From: Welwitschia mirabilis
Lineage: Eukaryota; Gnetophyta; Gnetopsida; Welwitschiales
Length of the DNA stretch: 55,394 bases
Assembly: GCA_051453625.1 (NCBI GenBank)
Contig: JBOZIK010000001.1
Location: 236,563,939 to 236,619,332, forward strand
Reading direction: 5' to 3'
Shown: piece after piece, positions 1 to 12,304 of the stretch
Position numbering within the stretch: position 1 is the first letter of the stretch
How the letters are laid out: the number at the start of each line of letters is the position of its first letter
Position numbers and translations under genes: made by a program
The notes under the pieces: generated by a model
What the model was told of the DNA's origin: nothing
Database searches by the model: none
The model's input: the letters and a program-made list of their open reading frames with translations, nothing else

Positions 1-206
1 ATAATAAGAGTAAAAAGAGTTCTTAAATTCATCATGAATTTAACATTCATTTACAACAAAGTAGTAGCACCTCAATAGAGGATACTCTGACCAAAACCAA
101 AGTAATCTTCTCTCTGTAGTTAATGGATGAACCTCTTATTCTTCAATCTTCCGTCACAAGGCTATCCAGTATAAAAGATGGAAATGTAAGTGAAGAAAAG
201 AGAGGG

Positions 207-214
207 TATTTATA
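207..214 (-). promoter_or_regulatory. TATA box of the copy 3 LTR
   Basis: TATAAATA on the minus strand. It is at the same relative place as the TATAAATA boxes of the inner LTRs (33925 and 46323) and is followed by the same pyrimidine-rich R-region start. Transcription would run toward position 1. Confidence 0.55.
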
Positions 215-636
215 ATTTTACATTAAGTTTCTAAGATAATAATCCTAAGAATTAGAGAAGAAACCCTAGAAACCCATATGGTTTACATGAATTCATTACA
301 AATATAATTTTTTTTTGTCCATATAGAATAGTTATCATCTTGAGTACAATGGGATGATACTTTGTAATAAAAGGTAATCCATTAGCTTTAGACCTCATAA
401 TCAACTTCATAAATTCAATTCATGGTAGTAGTGTTGTTATCCTAACTATCATGGAAATAATAGAGGGGATAACAGGCCTCTCTATCTTTCAGCTCAAAGG
501 GAAATAAATCTTCTGCATAGTTAATCTTTCCTTCAAGAAATGAAGTATCCAAATAAGCCTAAGATGCCTTCAAATATGCTAAGAATTTCATGTTTCAATG
601 AATATCCTATTAATTCTTCATAATCATCAGAATTAC

Positions 637-736
637 NNNNNNNNNNNNNNNNNNNNNNNNNNNNNNNNNNNNNNNNNNNNNNNNNNNNNNNNNNNNNNNN
701 NNNNNNNNNNNNNNNNNNNNNNNNNNNNNNNNNNNN
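637..736. other. Assembly gap (100 N) flanked by a direct copy
   Basis: About 106 bases before the gap (531-636) recur after it (741-846) with only a few differences. This fits two overlapping contig or haplotype ends joined by a placeholder gap, not a true tandem duplication. Confidence 0.8.
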
Positions 737-921
737 TTTACTTCAAGATATGAAGTATCCAAATAAGCCTAAGATGACTTCAAATATGATAAGAATTTAT
801 TGTTTCAATGAATATCCTATTAATTCTTCATAATCATCAGAATTACATTTAAACCTATATAAATGTCTTATGAAAGTACTTGAAATACACCATCAAATTC
901 CTATAAATTGGCATCGCAACA

Positions 922-1529
922 ATGCACGACTCCCTTCATAATGTAAATTCTCCACTTATTTAGTTTCATTACTCACATTCTCCCTCAATCTCATATGTTA
1001 AACCTCTTTTAAAGTTTGAACTTTGTTATTCTCATTATAAAGTTAGTTAAAACTAATGATATGATATAATATTTCAATATAATCATTATCATCTTCTTCC
1101 TCTTTATTCTTATCATCTTATTTCATGTTATTATTTTCTAATTCATTAGATTTACTAGAATGAAAAATGTGATCATTATATCTATTATGGTTCAAAGAAT
1201 TTTTAAACTTTTTATGGGTGAATTCTTTTATTTCATCTTTATTTTCTAATAGGAATTAAATGGAATTATATCCTAGCTCACCATCTGAGAAATAATCATC
1301 TTCATTCTTATTATTGAATAATGGAGTTGAATCATTATTGTTTTTTTTTTTTCATATCCTAATAAGTTTAATGTTGTAGGTTGATCCACACTTTCATTTT
1401 TTATATTGAAGTAAGAATTTTTGTTAATGTTATTTCAAAATTCTTCTTATGTTTCTCAAAGTGGAATGTAGTAGGACAGGTTTATTATATAGAAGAACCT
1501 TGATATTTTTAAATTTGTAATAAATTTAA
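922..1529 (-). pseudogene. Acidic Asn-rich ORF remnant, copy 3
   Basis: A minus-strand reading frame from about 1413 down to about 1070 matches, residue by residue in many places, the plus-strand frame at 47306-48105 of the outer element. Shared landmarks include a LLG-like segment, an NEDD or DEDD acidic cluster, NDxI, SNEL followed by NNNM, and a run of Glu and Asp near the end. Stops interrupt it. The DNA similarity continues to a purine-rich tract (AAGGGAGTCG on the minus strand, about 928-937) just before the LTR at 921, so in this copy the frame is followed almost directly by the 3' LTR. I do not recognise the protein. There is no RT, protease or integrase between it and the LTR, so this copy is non-autonomous or deleted. 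Confidence 0.6.
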
Positions 1530-1987
1530 NNNNNNNNNNNNNNNNNNNNNNNNNNNNNNNNNNNNNNNNNNNNNNNNNNNNNNNNNNNNNNNNNNNNNNN
1601 NNNNNNNNNNNNNNNNNNNNNNNNNNNNNNNNNNNNNNNNNNNNNNNNNNNNNNNNNNNNNNNNNNNNNNNNNNNNNNNNNNNNNNNNNNNNNNNNNNNN
1701 NNNNNNNNNNNNNNNNNNNNNNNNNNNNNNNNNNNNNNNNNNNNNNNNNNNNNNNNNNNNNNNNNNNNNNNNNNNNNNNNNNNNNNNNNNNNNNNNNNNN
1801 NNNNNNNNNNNNNNNNNNNNNNNNNNNNNNNNNNNNNNNNNNNNNNNNNNNNNNNNNNNNNNNNNNNNNNNNNNNNNNNNNNNNNNNNNNNNNNNNNNNN
1901 NNNNNNNNNNNNNNNNNNNNNNNNNNNNNNNNNNNNNNNNNNNNNNNNNNNNNNNNNNNNNNNNNNNNNNNNNNNNNNNNNNNNNNN
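1530..1987. other. Assembly gap (458 N)
   Basis: The gap separates two blocks that align to 47306 onward and to 32520-32800 of the outer element. By that alignment it should hold the equivalent of roughly 32800-33240, the gag-like Gln/Ser-rich segment. Confidence 0.8.
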
Positions 1988-2288
1988 TATTAGAATTTAT
2001 ATATTTTTCTTCTTTCTTTAGCGTTTATTTCAGTCAATATTTTTCGTAATGGTCTTTTATCACTATTCTTAATAGTGGATGAAAAGGATGAACAAGAATA
2101 ATTCTTAGTTTTAAGTTATAGATCATCATTAGGAGATAAGTTATAAGATTTTTGCCTTTCATGTCTCCTTCTAGTAATTCTCCCTGCTACAGTAACATTC
2201 ACATTTGAACTAGAGGATTTTATCATTTTGTATTAAGTAATACTACTCATTAGTAAGAAATGGATAAAATGATTTTTCTCATATTCTA
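1988..2288 (-). mobile_element. Athila-like 5' internal segment, copy 3
   Basis: The reverse complement aligns well to 32500-32800 of the outer element. It shares the GAGAAAAATCATTTTATCC block, a TCTAxTTCAAATGT block, and the segment around 'GATGATCTATAACTTAAAAC'. It is leader or early gag-region sequence with no long ORF. The right end is lost in the 100-N gap at 2289-2388, beyond which copia sequence begins, so the 5' LTR of this element is missing. Confidence 0.65.
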
Positions 2289-2388
2289 NNNNNNNNNNNN
2301 NNNNNNNNNNNNNNNNNNNNNNNNNNNNNNNNNNNNNNNNNNNNNNNNNNNNNNNNNNNNNNNNNNNNNNNNNNNNNNNNNNNNNNNN

Positions 2389-2902
2389 CCTTTGCCTCAT
2401 TCATTATTTCACGTAGACTTACCATTGAATTTACAATGTCAATAAGTTTGACAAATAATTCCTGTAGAATCTCCTCCTCATCCATATAAATGTCTTCAAA
2501 TTTGGAAACAAGCATTTGAAGTTTGGCTTGCTTGATAGTGGATGTCCCTTAATGTGCACTTCCAAGTATGTCCAAGCTTCTTTTAAATATTCATAGTTTA
2601 TAATTTGTTTGAACTCATCTACACAAACTGCATAAAAATCACATTAATAACATGAGAATCTATAGTAGTTTTGAATATATTAGTGGGGGTTCATTAATCT
2701 CTAGTTTTTGCTACTACAATGGTATTTCATAGGCATCAGTTTTAGTTAGAGTGAACACAGTATAACCATTGTAAATGACCTCTTCAATGTTTACATCTAG
2801 GGATATGAGGAAGATTCTCATATGGGCTTTCCATTATGCATAGTTTAACCCATTAAAAATGGGTGGATAACTAGTGGAAAAACCATCTAAAGGATTACTC
2901 AT
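2389..2902 (-). pseudogene. gag: Ty1/copia gag fragment (element 1)
   Basis: This is the gag (UBN2-type) of a Ty1/copia retrotransposon, the structural protein that packages element RNA into particles. The start ATG at 2902 gives MSNP, the same start as the better copy at 17236. The segment MLVSKFEDIYMDEEE at 2515 matches MLVSKFEDIYIDEEE of element 2. Stops and frame breaks occur (for example a stop just before the W-K of the early 'NYxxWK' motif). Only about the first 170 codons remain, and the 3' part is cut off at the gap 2289-2388 where Athila-like sequence begins. The primer site and LTR lie immediately upstream in the expected order. Confidence 0.8.
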
Positions 2903-2954
2903 TTTTGGGTTTTAGAGTTTAGACCTATTAGGATCTAACATGAATTCTACCAAA

Positions 2955-2965
2955 CTCTGATACCA
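2955..2965 (-). other. Primer binding site, copia element 1
   Basis: The minus strand reads TGGTATCAGAG, the standard plant Ty1/copia site complementary to the 3' end of initiator Met tRNA. It sits two bases inside the LTR edge at 2968 and about 50 bases upstream of the gag ATG. Confidence 0.85.
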
Positions 2966-2967
2966 AA

Positions 2968-4236
2968 TGTAGTATTGAGAATCCTAGAGGGGGAGGAAAG
3001 TAAATAGGATTTAAAAAATAATTGAATGTATCCACAAAAATAACTTTACTCAAAATAGATACTAAAAACGTGTGCAAATAAAGCTAAAAATATTTTGAAA
3101 AATAAAGAATAGAAAATACAAAAATACCGAAGATAATGCACACAAGATTTATAGTGGTTCAAAAACCCTCTACTTCATTCTTAATGATCAGCTTCTATCC
3201 AAGCCTAATCCAGATCTCCATTAATCTCTTTCTAGGTATTCTAGGTTTACCTATAATCCTTACAATTAGACTTTTCTAAGGCTCAGTTTCAATCTTTAGC
3301 AAGAATGCAAAGTAGTGATAATGATGTACCAAAATGCACAGGTTTCACCAAATCTCTATTTTAAGAATGATATTGTTATACTGCTTGAGAAGATGATATA
3401 ATCCACAAGCATACCGTGCAACTGACTTGATCAAGTACATGATGATAAAAATAACTCTTTGTTCATTTTTGGTCAGGTAGAATATGCCAATGAGTACAAC
3501 AAATGATTTTTGCAAAAGATTCAAAAGTAGTATAGTGATTTTGACTCTTGGCAAATATATAGTGGAAGTCTTTTAGGGTTTTTACAAGAGAAAAAACATT
3601 TTAACAAATAAAAATAGGTTTACAATGATTAGAAAAATCACATGTTGACCCCTCAAAAGTCTAATTGACCCCATCTGGTGATGTTAGTAAATTCAGTCAC
3701 CCTCATGTTATTTCAGTTGACCTTTATTTCTTACAGCTTCGTGTCTGGTCAATCCCTCGAGGTCTGGTCAACCACCTATCCAACCACCTACATATTCATC
3801 TAGGCATCCCCTTTTTCAAGAAAGATTGTAAGTATTTTTCTACTTAAGGTCTAGTCGACCTCATATATGTCTAGTCCATTTCTTGATAATTGATTATGAA
3901 ATTTTGATGCTCAAGTCTAGTTGATTCCTTAGGAATTCTATTGATCCCTTAATCAGATGTTAAGTATGTGATGCACAAGCCTGTTAACCCCTCATGTGTC
4001 TAGTCAACTCTTATGGATTTAATTCATTTCTATGTGAGATTTAGACACAGTCAACCCCTTAGGAATTTTATTAACCCCTCAAGAGGGTATAAAAACTAAT
4101 AGGTTCATGTTCAAATTGTGATAAATTGTTTTAGTTTCTGACCTACAATGATTAATATTATCTACATAGAATACAACATGTTTTGCTAAATAGAAAACAT
4201 TGTTTTGACATCACATTGACAAGTATTAACTCAACA
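2968..4236 (-). repeat. Ty1/copia LTR (element 1)
   Basis: It begins TGTAGTATTGAGAATCCT next to the primer site and ends AACTCAACA, so it has TG...CA ends and is about 1.27 kb. It matches the LTR at 17302-18812 at both ends and in the R/U5 block around 3150. A minus-strand TATA-like TATATAT lies near 3553-3560. The right half (about 3650-4090) carries many spaced copies of a GTCAACCCC or GTCGACCCC-type motif. This is the 5' LTR of a minus-strand element. No matching second LTR is in the window. Confidence 0.8.
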
Positions 4237-4420
4237 TAAAATTGATGATATCTAAGCCATATTCTTTAGGAATGATAAAGAAACCTATGAGGAAATCTAT
4301 GAGAACATTAAGTTATAAAATGAATTAGAGAGTAAATGATTATGTGAAATAAGGTTATACTTTAGAGTAGAATTAAACTCATGAGATGATAAGTAATCAA
4401 TATAAAATAAGCAACTATTT

Positions 4421-4798
4421 GAGAAAGATAATACCTTTGAGAGTTATACAATAGAGGATAAATTAATAAGTGACATTAATGAGGTAAACACAAAGTTACA
4501 ACCATTGTCACGTGCACAAATGCATAAGGAAGAATTCCCTATCAATTTTAAACTAACTACATCACTTTCATCTTTATTTTCTAAGCAAGACCTAAATCTT
4601 AGTGAAGGAGATAAACCCTCTTTAGCTTTGAAACAATTTTTTGCTAATATTCTTAATGAACATTCATCTTATTAAAGGGTCTTTGAATCATCTTTTTCTT
4701 CACTTCAAGATGATTTCTTGCATGACTTATTTAATAAACAAGTATATGCTAAAGGATGGATGATTTTTTATTTTGAATATATAAATTTTTACTACTAG
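4421..4798 (+). pseudogene. Unrecognised decayed reading frame
   Basis: One plus-strand frame runs 125 codons from 4421 to a stop at 4796 with a single in-frame TAA at 4673. In sequence this AT-rich, where stops are frequent, such a run suggests former coding. It is polar and mixed in composition, with no motif I can name (landmarks: QMHKEEFPINFKL and SLQDDFLHDLFNKQ). The start is unclear because stops crowd the frame before 4421. It follows copia LTR 1 directly but has no visible link to it. It may be part of another element's non-pol region. Confidence 0.35.
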
Positions 4799-7700
4799 TG
4801 TTGATGTTCTTCTAAATTTTATGGATTTAAGAATAAATATTTATATGGATTCTCTCTTATGACGTGATGCTCATCCCAAGACGTGGTAGTGGAGGGTGGT
4901 GTTGCAATAGAAAGTGGCCTTGTTAGAGAAGGGCGACACTAAAAAACAAGGTGTATACAAGATAAGAGAGTGCCCACAAAATGTAAATCAGAAGAGAAAA
5001 GGAAGGGGATGNNNNNNNNNNNNNNNNNNNNNNNNNNNNNNNNNNNNNNNNNNNNNNNNNCACAACGTGCTTACAAAGAAGAAATGCAAGAGAAAAAAGA
5101 TGGCATTCTAGAGGAGGTATAGCAGTGGGATCAAAATGCAAAAAGACAACATAGATCAAAAGTGAAAATAACATGAACACAGCATCATTTGAGGGAAGAA
5201 TAGTAATAGGAGCAAAATGCAAAAGATGGAACAACACAAAAATGTAAGAAACTCATAAAGAAAGAGAAAACTACATAGGACCAGAATAGGCTAGCAGTGG
5301 ACAGAGCATTGGTAAAAGCAGTAATCAAAAGAAGATCACAATGCCTTAGCAAAAAGAAAAAGAGGGAAGAAAGGAGGAGAAGAAAACAAATAGAACATCT
5401 AAATCATTTTCCAAACAAATCTATTAATATCATTTACTAATCTCATTTTTAATCACAGGTGTATTATCATATCAATTCTCTCTTTAATTCCACTTTTATA
5501 TAAAATTAAAGATAATTTCTCAAAGTAATTTCACATATTCAATGAGATTTCACTATTTGGTGATTACAATTTTTTTTTTAAGTTAACATTATAGAATCAT
5601 CATCCCTACTCAAATCTAGTTAAATTAAGTTAAGACTAGTTAAACTTAGTTAAGCTTAGTCAAACTAGATCAAGTCATCAAATCTTATTTGAACTCAATC
5701 AAATAACCATTAAACCATCAAAACTATCTATCATTGCATAACATTAGAACTAATCCACTATTTACAGAAACCAAAAAATCCTGTAAACATCTTCTAGTAC
5801 AAAGTGCCTTGCATAAATTTGATCCATCATCCAATCTTTGCATTCATCTCATAGTGAGCCCTCACACATGTAATACCTTGGAAAATCCCTTTCAAAATTT
5901 TTAGCTTTATTGCATGCTTTTCGATTAAATTTTTTCTTTTAGAATAGATTTTCTTCTTATGATAGATTCAGGTTAAAAAAATAATGTTAAAAACATTTGT
6001 GCTTGATGGCCTCTCTTATTTAAAACCACTCAAGTGCTACCATCTGTATAATCATTTCCTTAAACATTTTCATTTAGAAAATTGTAACTATCATCCATGA
6101 TATAGAATAAATCATCATTATCTTAAACCTTATTATTCATCCCTTCCACTTTGACACTACCTAATAAGACTTACTAACTACCCTTTCCTTCCATCCATCC
6201 ATGAGTTTGTAATATTAGATAATCCTAGTTAATGATCCTTAATGAATAAACTAATAATAAGTGATCACCTTGTCATTATAAATTAGATCGAATTTAAGTT
6301 TACTTGTAGTTTTTCAAGAAAAGGTTTTTCTTATTTTCTAAGTTATCTTATTAAGGTTAGTGTTATTTAAGGTATGCCAATTGGTAATTATGGTTGAACA
6401 AAGCTAAAATCTACTTTTATGCTATGTAAGTTATTTTTAAAGCATTTTATGAGAACAAGATTTTTTTTGATAGGGTAATGAGCCAATGACTCCTTCCATG
6501 TACATCAAAATTTATTGAATATAAGAAGGAGTTCTTAAAAGAAAATTAAATATCTTATTTCTAAAAAGCACATTGTCTAGTAATGAATTAAAAATTGGCT
6601 TTAGTTAATTGCATCAGGGCTATGGATGCTTGTTGGTAATATAGCTCTAGTGATTTAGTTTATGATATGTTTAACTACATCAAGTCTATAAATTCTTATT
6701 GGCACTGACTCCTTTAAACAACAACATGCTTAATTATGTTGGAAGGAGATGTCATAACATTGGATGTCTAATTTGATCTACATGCTTAAAAAAAGGAATA
6801 AAGTATTACTATGAAAAAGGTCATAAAAAAAAGAAAAAGAAAAAGAAAAAGAAAATAAACAAGTTAGAATTTAGAGAATCTTATGAGATTACTTTTAATA
6901 ATTTGAGCATTTGAAAATTTACTCAACTAGTTTTTGATTTTTATAGGTTTACTTAGAAGATTTTTTATTTGTTTTATAATGTAACATCTAAATTTAGAAT
7001 AAAATTTATAAAATTTTTAATAATATAACTATTAACTTAGGTATTCTATTTTTAAATTTATGGATGATGCATTTTCATTAGAGTTTCATGTTTTATTTTT
7101 TTCCTAAAATTACATTCTTAATCATTGAATTTTATCATAAATCATGCCTATAAAATTCCATACCTTACCCTTGTAAATTCACCATATCCATAAGTTTAGC
7201 CCTTTATTTACTCTTTGATTTTGATCTTACCCAAACTGCAGCTTTCTAATCCATAGTTAGTTAATGTCATCACCTGTGTGCATCAGTGCCACTATTGTTC
7301 TTACACAACCTATGTGAAATATCTAATATTGGCTTTCTTTAATAGTTTTCAGTCTTCTTCATTATAGGAAAGTCCTATGAGATCAAGTTTTATGCCATTT
7401 TGCTTTATTTATCTCATGAATTTCAAAACATCTTATGTAGGTAGAAGGAGATAGATAAAAAGCTAGAGCACTTAATCTTCTTAGAAGATCTTTTGGATAG
7501 AAATTACATTTAAGTCTATTTTAGTGTAGTGTCCTTAAAAAAGTTTTCATTTGTGATGTAGTATTTTATATGTTAGTTTAAACTCTTTGTATTGTAGTTT
7601 CTTTTTAATACTTATATCCAAATAATTTTCTAACCTTGTACGAAAAGCCATGTAATGTAAGATCCTTTTTTTTAAATACTTTGTCTTGTTCTCCAATGTT

Positions 7701-8560
7701 TTATAATCAATTTTTTGTCTTTATAACTTTGAGGATAAATTTTAGCTTTAGTTAAGAGTTATGGAATCCATTTTTACATACTTTTTTAAATTTTGATACC
7801 TTATTTGTCAAAAAATGATTAAAATTTTTAAAAATGTTATATCATTTCCATACTTGAACATTTTACTTAGACAATTTTTCCATGTTCCTTATTTATTTAT
7901 TAACTTTTTGCTAAGAGACTAGTAAAATTTTATTTAGGTGGTTTTTTTACTTATGAAAATTGACATTCCAAGAAAATATAATTAATTAATTTTACCTAGG
8001 AAAAGATATTATATTCATCGCTTTATCATAAAATGATGTCTTTTATCCTTTTTATCATGTTTCATGTAATTATGAACTTTCTTATGACATTTTTAGGCAT
8101 AACGTTGGCTTTTTGAAGACATGCCACAAATTAAAAGTTATTTTAACACAAAAGGTCAGTTTTGTCATTTAGGTACATTGGTAATTTTTAGAGATAAACT
8201 CACTTTAAAATCACATTATTGCATTCTTTTGGGAGGTTCATCAAATCACACTTATGGGATAAGTTAGATGTTGATCTAGAATAAACCTCTAAACTTGACA
8301 ACATATGGCAGAAGTGCAAAATAACATGTCGTGGTGACATACCATAGCAATGGGGATGATTATGTGAAAAGCACATGATATGACATTCATTAATAGCTAC
8401 ATCTTTAGTTAAAGGACATGTCATTGCCTTTCTTATCTTAGAAGATAAAGAATCCTCCTTTAAGGCTATGTGCCAAATATCTATAACTTCCTCATTAAGT
8501 AACCACCCAAATGTAATCCCCTTATGAAACTACCACTAACAACATCCTGAAAAATTTCTC
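4799..8560. other. AT-rich DNA without a recognisable gene
   Basis: No ORF with a recognisable motif on either strand. It holds a purine-rich stretch around 4900-5400 with a 49-N gap (5012-5060), a loose short repeat of an ACTTAGTTAA-type unit at about 5612-5676, and an A/G-rich tract at about 6815-6860. The 74-codon minus-strand ORF at 8200-8424 has no recognisable features and is probably chance. Confidence 0.5.
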
Positions 8561-8576
8561 TAAGCCTTCCCTCATC

Positions 8577-8584
8577 TATAAAAG
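8577..8584 (+). promoter_or_regulatory. TATA-like box
   Basis: TATAAAAG within a locally less AT-rich stretch (about 8490-8750), followed by 150 bases without a clear ORF. It resembles the U3/R boundary of an LTR, but I found no partner LTR and no primer site, so the assignment is weak. Confidence 0.25.
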
Positions 8585-8776
8585 GACCTTAAATCTTTAT
8601 TGTAAAGGATCTTTTGATTGGCAAACATGGTGGGACGACTTAAAGCATTAGGACTTCATGTCATTCTAAGCACTTTCTTAAAGGCAGATTTGTTCTAAGC
8701 GAGTTGAGGAGTCCAATCAATTCACCTCTCTTCATTAATGTAATGTATATTTCAATTTTAATACAAGATTAGCTTT

Positions 8777-8920
8777 TTATTCTTTCATTATTAATATGCA
8801 TTAATTTGGTATTAGCAATCTTTAGGTGAGGATAGTTATTATTTATTTAAGTAGTTGTTTATTCTTTTATTGTTATTACACATTAATTTAGTATTAGTTA
8901 TCTTAAGTGATACTACTTAG
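8777..8920. repeat. Two-copy tandem repeat, about 90 bp
   Basis: The block TTATTCTTTxATT...GTATTAG...GTGA at 8777-8828 recurs with small changes at 8867-8920. Confidence 0.55.
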
Positions 8921-10249
8921 TAATCAAGCTATTTTATTACTAAGTGATTTTATTAAGGTTATTTTTGTGATTCATAGTTACCATTTCATTTTTAGATATT
9001 GTGCATAATCATTCATACTTTTCATGCTTGTGAAGGACTATGAAGGACCAGGGGGATTAAGTAACTCGTGACACTCATGTGATCCATAATAAATTGATAA
9101 TATTAGTTTGTCTTTTAGGAATATAAGAATCATTAGAGTAAAAGTAAAGCATTAGATGAATCAGTTTGAAACACTTCTATTTCCTTATGTTATCAATGAA
9201 GGATCATTAAAATCTCAACTTTGATTTTGTGTTTTATTTGATTTACATTAGAATTTTGAATTAATTATATTACTGTTGTTAAGATACTATGTATATATCC
9301 TTGTGAAAAAATGTTACTGAATTTTAACTCATTTTAAATCTGATTTCATGTACTTACATGAAAAAGTTTTCATTTCATATTAATGGAGTTTGAACTTTAT
9401 ATTCAACTACCATCCGAATGTAATTTGGTTCTACTTTGCATTCTAAACTAAAGAAACATGGATGGGATCAATTTCATAGGCTTAGAATTTACCTCAACAT
9501 AACATCAAAAAGACGACAAATGATACATGAGGTGGATGCATGCTTAAAAGTAACTCCCACTTTCTTGAAGCATCTCAGGATGGTGTAACATGATCCTTTA
9601 ACATCAACATCTTAGGATATTAAATTAGAGTAAGTACATACGTAGCAAAGGTAGGAGAGTAATAATGAAATCCACTCCCACAAGGGTTTATTTAAAAAAA
9701 AAAAAGGCAATGCAACCAAACTTGGTAATGAAATCCAAATTTAGCAACCAACCTTCGTAATGAACTCCAAATTTGGGAGTAACTTTTATTAAAGTTATTT
9801 TAATTTAGTTATTATTCAATGAATACACTATATAAATGCATGCATACTATTCTAACTAATATGGATATTTAATTTCTTATTTACCTACAAGATATAAATC
9901 TAACTTCATTGGTTTTATTTGCAAAAATCACACAGAGAAGGAAGGCAAATCATAAATAATCTACATATGGCATATTACAAAATAATTGATCTTGAAGCTA
10001 TAGCAATGGAACTTAAAACATCATCAATATATTCTTTTTACTTCACATAATTGTAATTTCCAAATAAATTATATGTCCATTCTAAAGTTCTTTTTTGAAA
10101 ATAAATAAAATATTTTACACATGAAACAAAACCTTTATTTTAAACTCCTTTTCTAATTTCAACTAGTAACTATCTAACATAATAGTATGATTAATAAATA
10201 GAAAAAAATAGATTTAAAATATGTAATGGTTACTTAATGTTCATGCATC
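8921..10249. other. AT-rich DNA without a recognisable gene
   Basis: No coding signal seen. There is a small direct repeat around 9716-9775 (two copies of an 'AACxxxCxTxGTAATGAAxTCCAAATTT' pattern). Confidence 0.45.
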
Positions 10250-11962
10250 TATACAATCAACAAAATGAATGAAAATCAAAGAACTGATTAAGTTGTCTAG
10301 ATTGTCAAAATGAAAATCTTGATAAAATTCTAAAAATATTTATTAAAATAATAATACATAAAGAAGAAGAGGAATTTATACCAACTAAAACAATGTTAAA
10401 CTACACCTTTCTTAAATAACAAATTAGCCAAACTAAAAGTATGCTAAACTGGAAAATTCACTTACTATTTAAGAATAAGACCTTAATAAGGAATACATAA
10501 CTTAGTGTTTAGTAACTAAAATTTAACACAAATGATATAAAATAAATTTGTTTTAATTATTATATGTATTAACTCTTAAATTATTAGTATGATTTTATTT
10601 AATAAATTTTTATATAATTCATTAGACAATTTTTGGCCTCTTAAAGAAATTTGTGATTAAAAATTAAAAATTACCTATTTATAATAGTAAACATAAATTA
10701 TTATGGGCTTTCTTAAACTAGACTCCTTATATAACTTTTAAAAACCTCTTTCAAATTTTGATATTTATAAATATATTTAGTAACATTTTATATTAAGTAC
10801 ATAAACTATTTAAATTTTTAGAATTATTAAGAAATCACGGTATACTAAAAAGGTTATAACTTCTAAAATACTTTGAATTTTAAATGATTTAAGATTTTTT
10901 TAAATTTCATTCACTAAAAAATACTTATTATTGATTTTATAATCTGAGATCAAAATGTTTACTATTTTTTATGATTATTTTTAGAGTCATTTTCATAAAA
11001 TAACTTTTAAAAAATTATTAACTCTTATAAAAATAATAGTTATTAGATTTTTATAATGTTAACTAAATCCTAGACTTATTTAAAAAATCTCATTAAATTC
11101 TAACTAATAATTAATGAGTTATGATCTTCTTAACTTATGTTATCAATTTCAAGAAAATGAACTTTATCTAAAACTCTAAGAAACCATAGTTGATAAAATT
11201 TAATACAAATATTTAATGTTGTTATTTTATATATTATATAAAATAAATTTTAACTAATAATATGTATACATTAATTATGAAAATATAAATGCATAAGATA
11301 TAATAAAAAGTAAACAAATTCATTAAGCCTTAAGATTAATATGAAGGACTACCTAGTGTAAGTGGGATTGAGGTTTAGATAATCTACCTTAATAAGAGGA
11401 ATCTAATGCATATATGATACATAATGTTACTTTTGAATCAATCAATAATGTGCAGCAAAACATGGATACCTAAATATTATAGTGAATCCCCTAGTCATTT
11501 AGCCAAAATTATCCATTGATAACCTCATCAACTAAGCACGTAAAGAGATTCGTTGTATCTCTATCTCATCTTGGTTTAAGCCAAATGGAAGGAACAATCT
11601 CAACTGAATAAACATTATAATAATATTGTATAATGGCTTAATGTAATATTTTTTTCATGCAATAGCTTCCCTTGAGAAAAGGGATAACATAGGAATATAA
11701 TAAGTAGATAAACCTACTTTGAAAAGTGATGGTTCGAGGCTTCTACTTAATGAATATTGATGAAGATTTGATGAAGTCCTAAGATCTAAGAACTTTATCT
11801 TCAATCTCCATGCTCCAAGATCCAAGCTTCAAGCTCTAAGCTCCACAATCAAAAGAAAGAGGATTGGGAAAGAAGAGAAGAAGATGAAGAACGAAAAGAG
11901 AATTTGATAGCATGCACTTACCTAAAGATGAAAAATTAGTGTTTTAAGAGAGAAAAGAACTC

Positions 11963-11970
11963 TATTTATA
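11963..11970 (-). promoter_or_regulatory. Minus-strand TATA box in repeat A
   Basis: TATAAATA on the minus strand, kept at the equivalent place in copy B (20642-20649). On the minus strand it is followed by about 100 bases of C/T-rich leader. Conservation in both copies supports a former promoter, although both copies are closely related anyway. Confidence 0.4.
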
Positions 11971-12304
11971 GGTAAGTAATAGACCAAAAGTTCTTGATTC
12001 AAATGGTTAAAGGCCTCACACACCATTTTACTCATGAGTGATATGATCACATTAAATAAAATGAGATTAATCCCGTTAAATTAGATAAGAAGGTTAACAA
12101 ATTCAATAATATTAATCTATGACAAGTTTGTTAAGCTTGATGTATCAATAACAAAAAGATATCATAGTTATGATTCATGCATCTACTTAGGATGAGTAAT
12201 TCTCTTTCTTCAATTAGCAAGGCTAATTACATATATCACTTCCTTATGTTAGTTTCTTCATAATGCTTCATAGGCTTATAACCATATTTAATTAATTTAA
12301 AATA

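Larger units (their letters stand above)
1..921 (-). repeat. Athila-like LTR, partial (copy 3)
   Basis: Read on the minus strand, this begins with TGTTGCGATGCC at 921-910. It matches the starts of the inner 3' LTR (45699) and outer 3' LTR (53408). Further blocks match the inner LTR in order: the GGCTTATTxxGATACT block, a TATAAATA box, and an R-region stretch ending near a 'TTGAGGTGCTA' motif. It lies downstream of the copy 3 internal region, so it is the 3' LTR of a minus-strand element and runs out of the window. It contains a 100-N gap (637-736) with about 106 bp repeated on both sides, so its true length is shorter than drawn. Confidence 0.75.
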
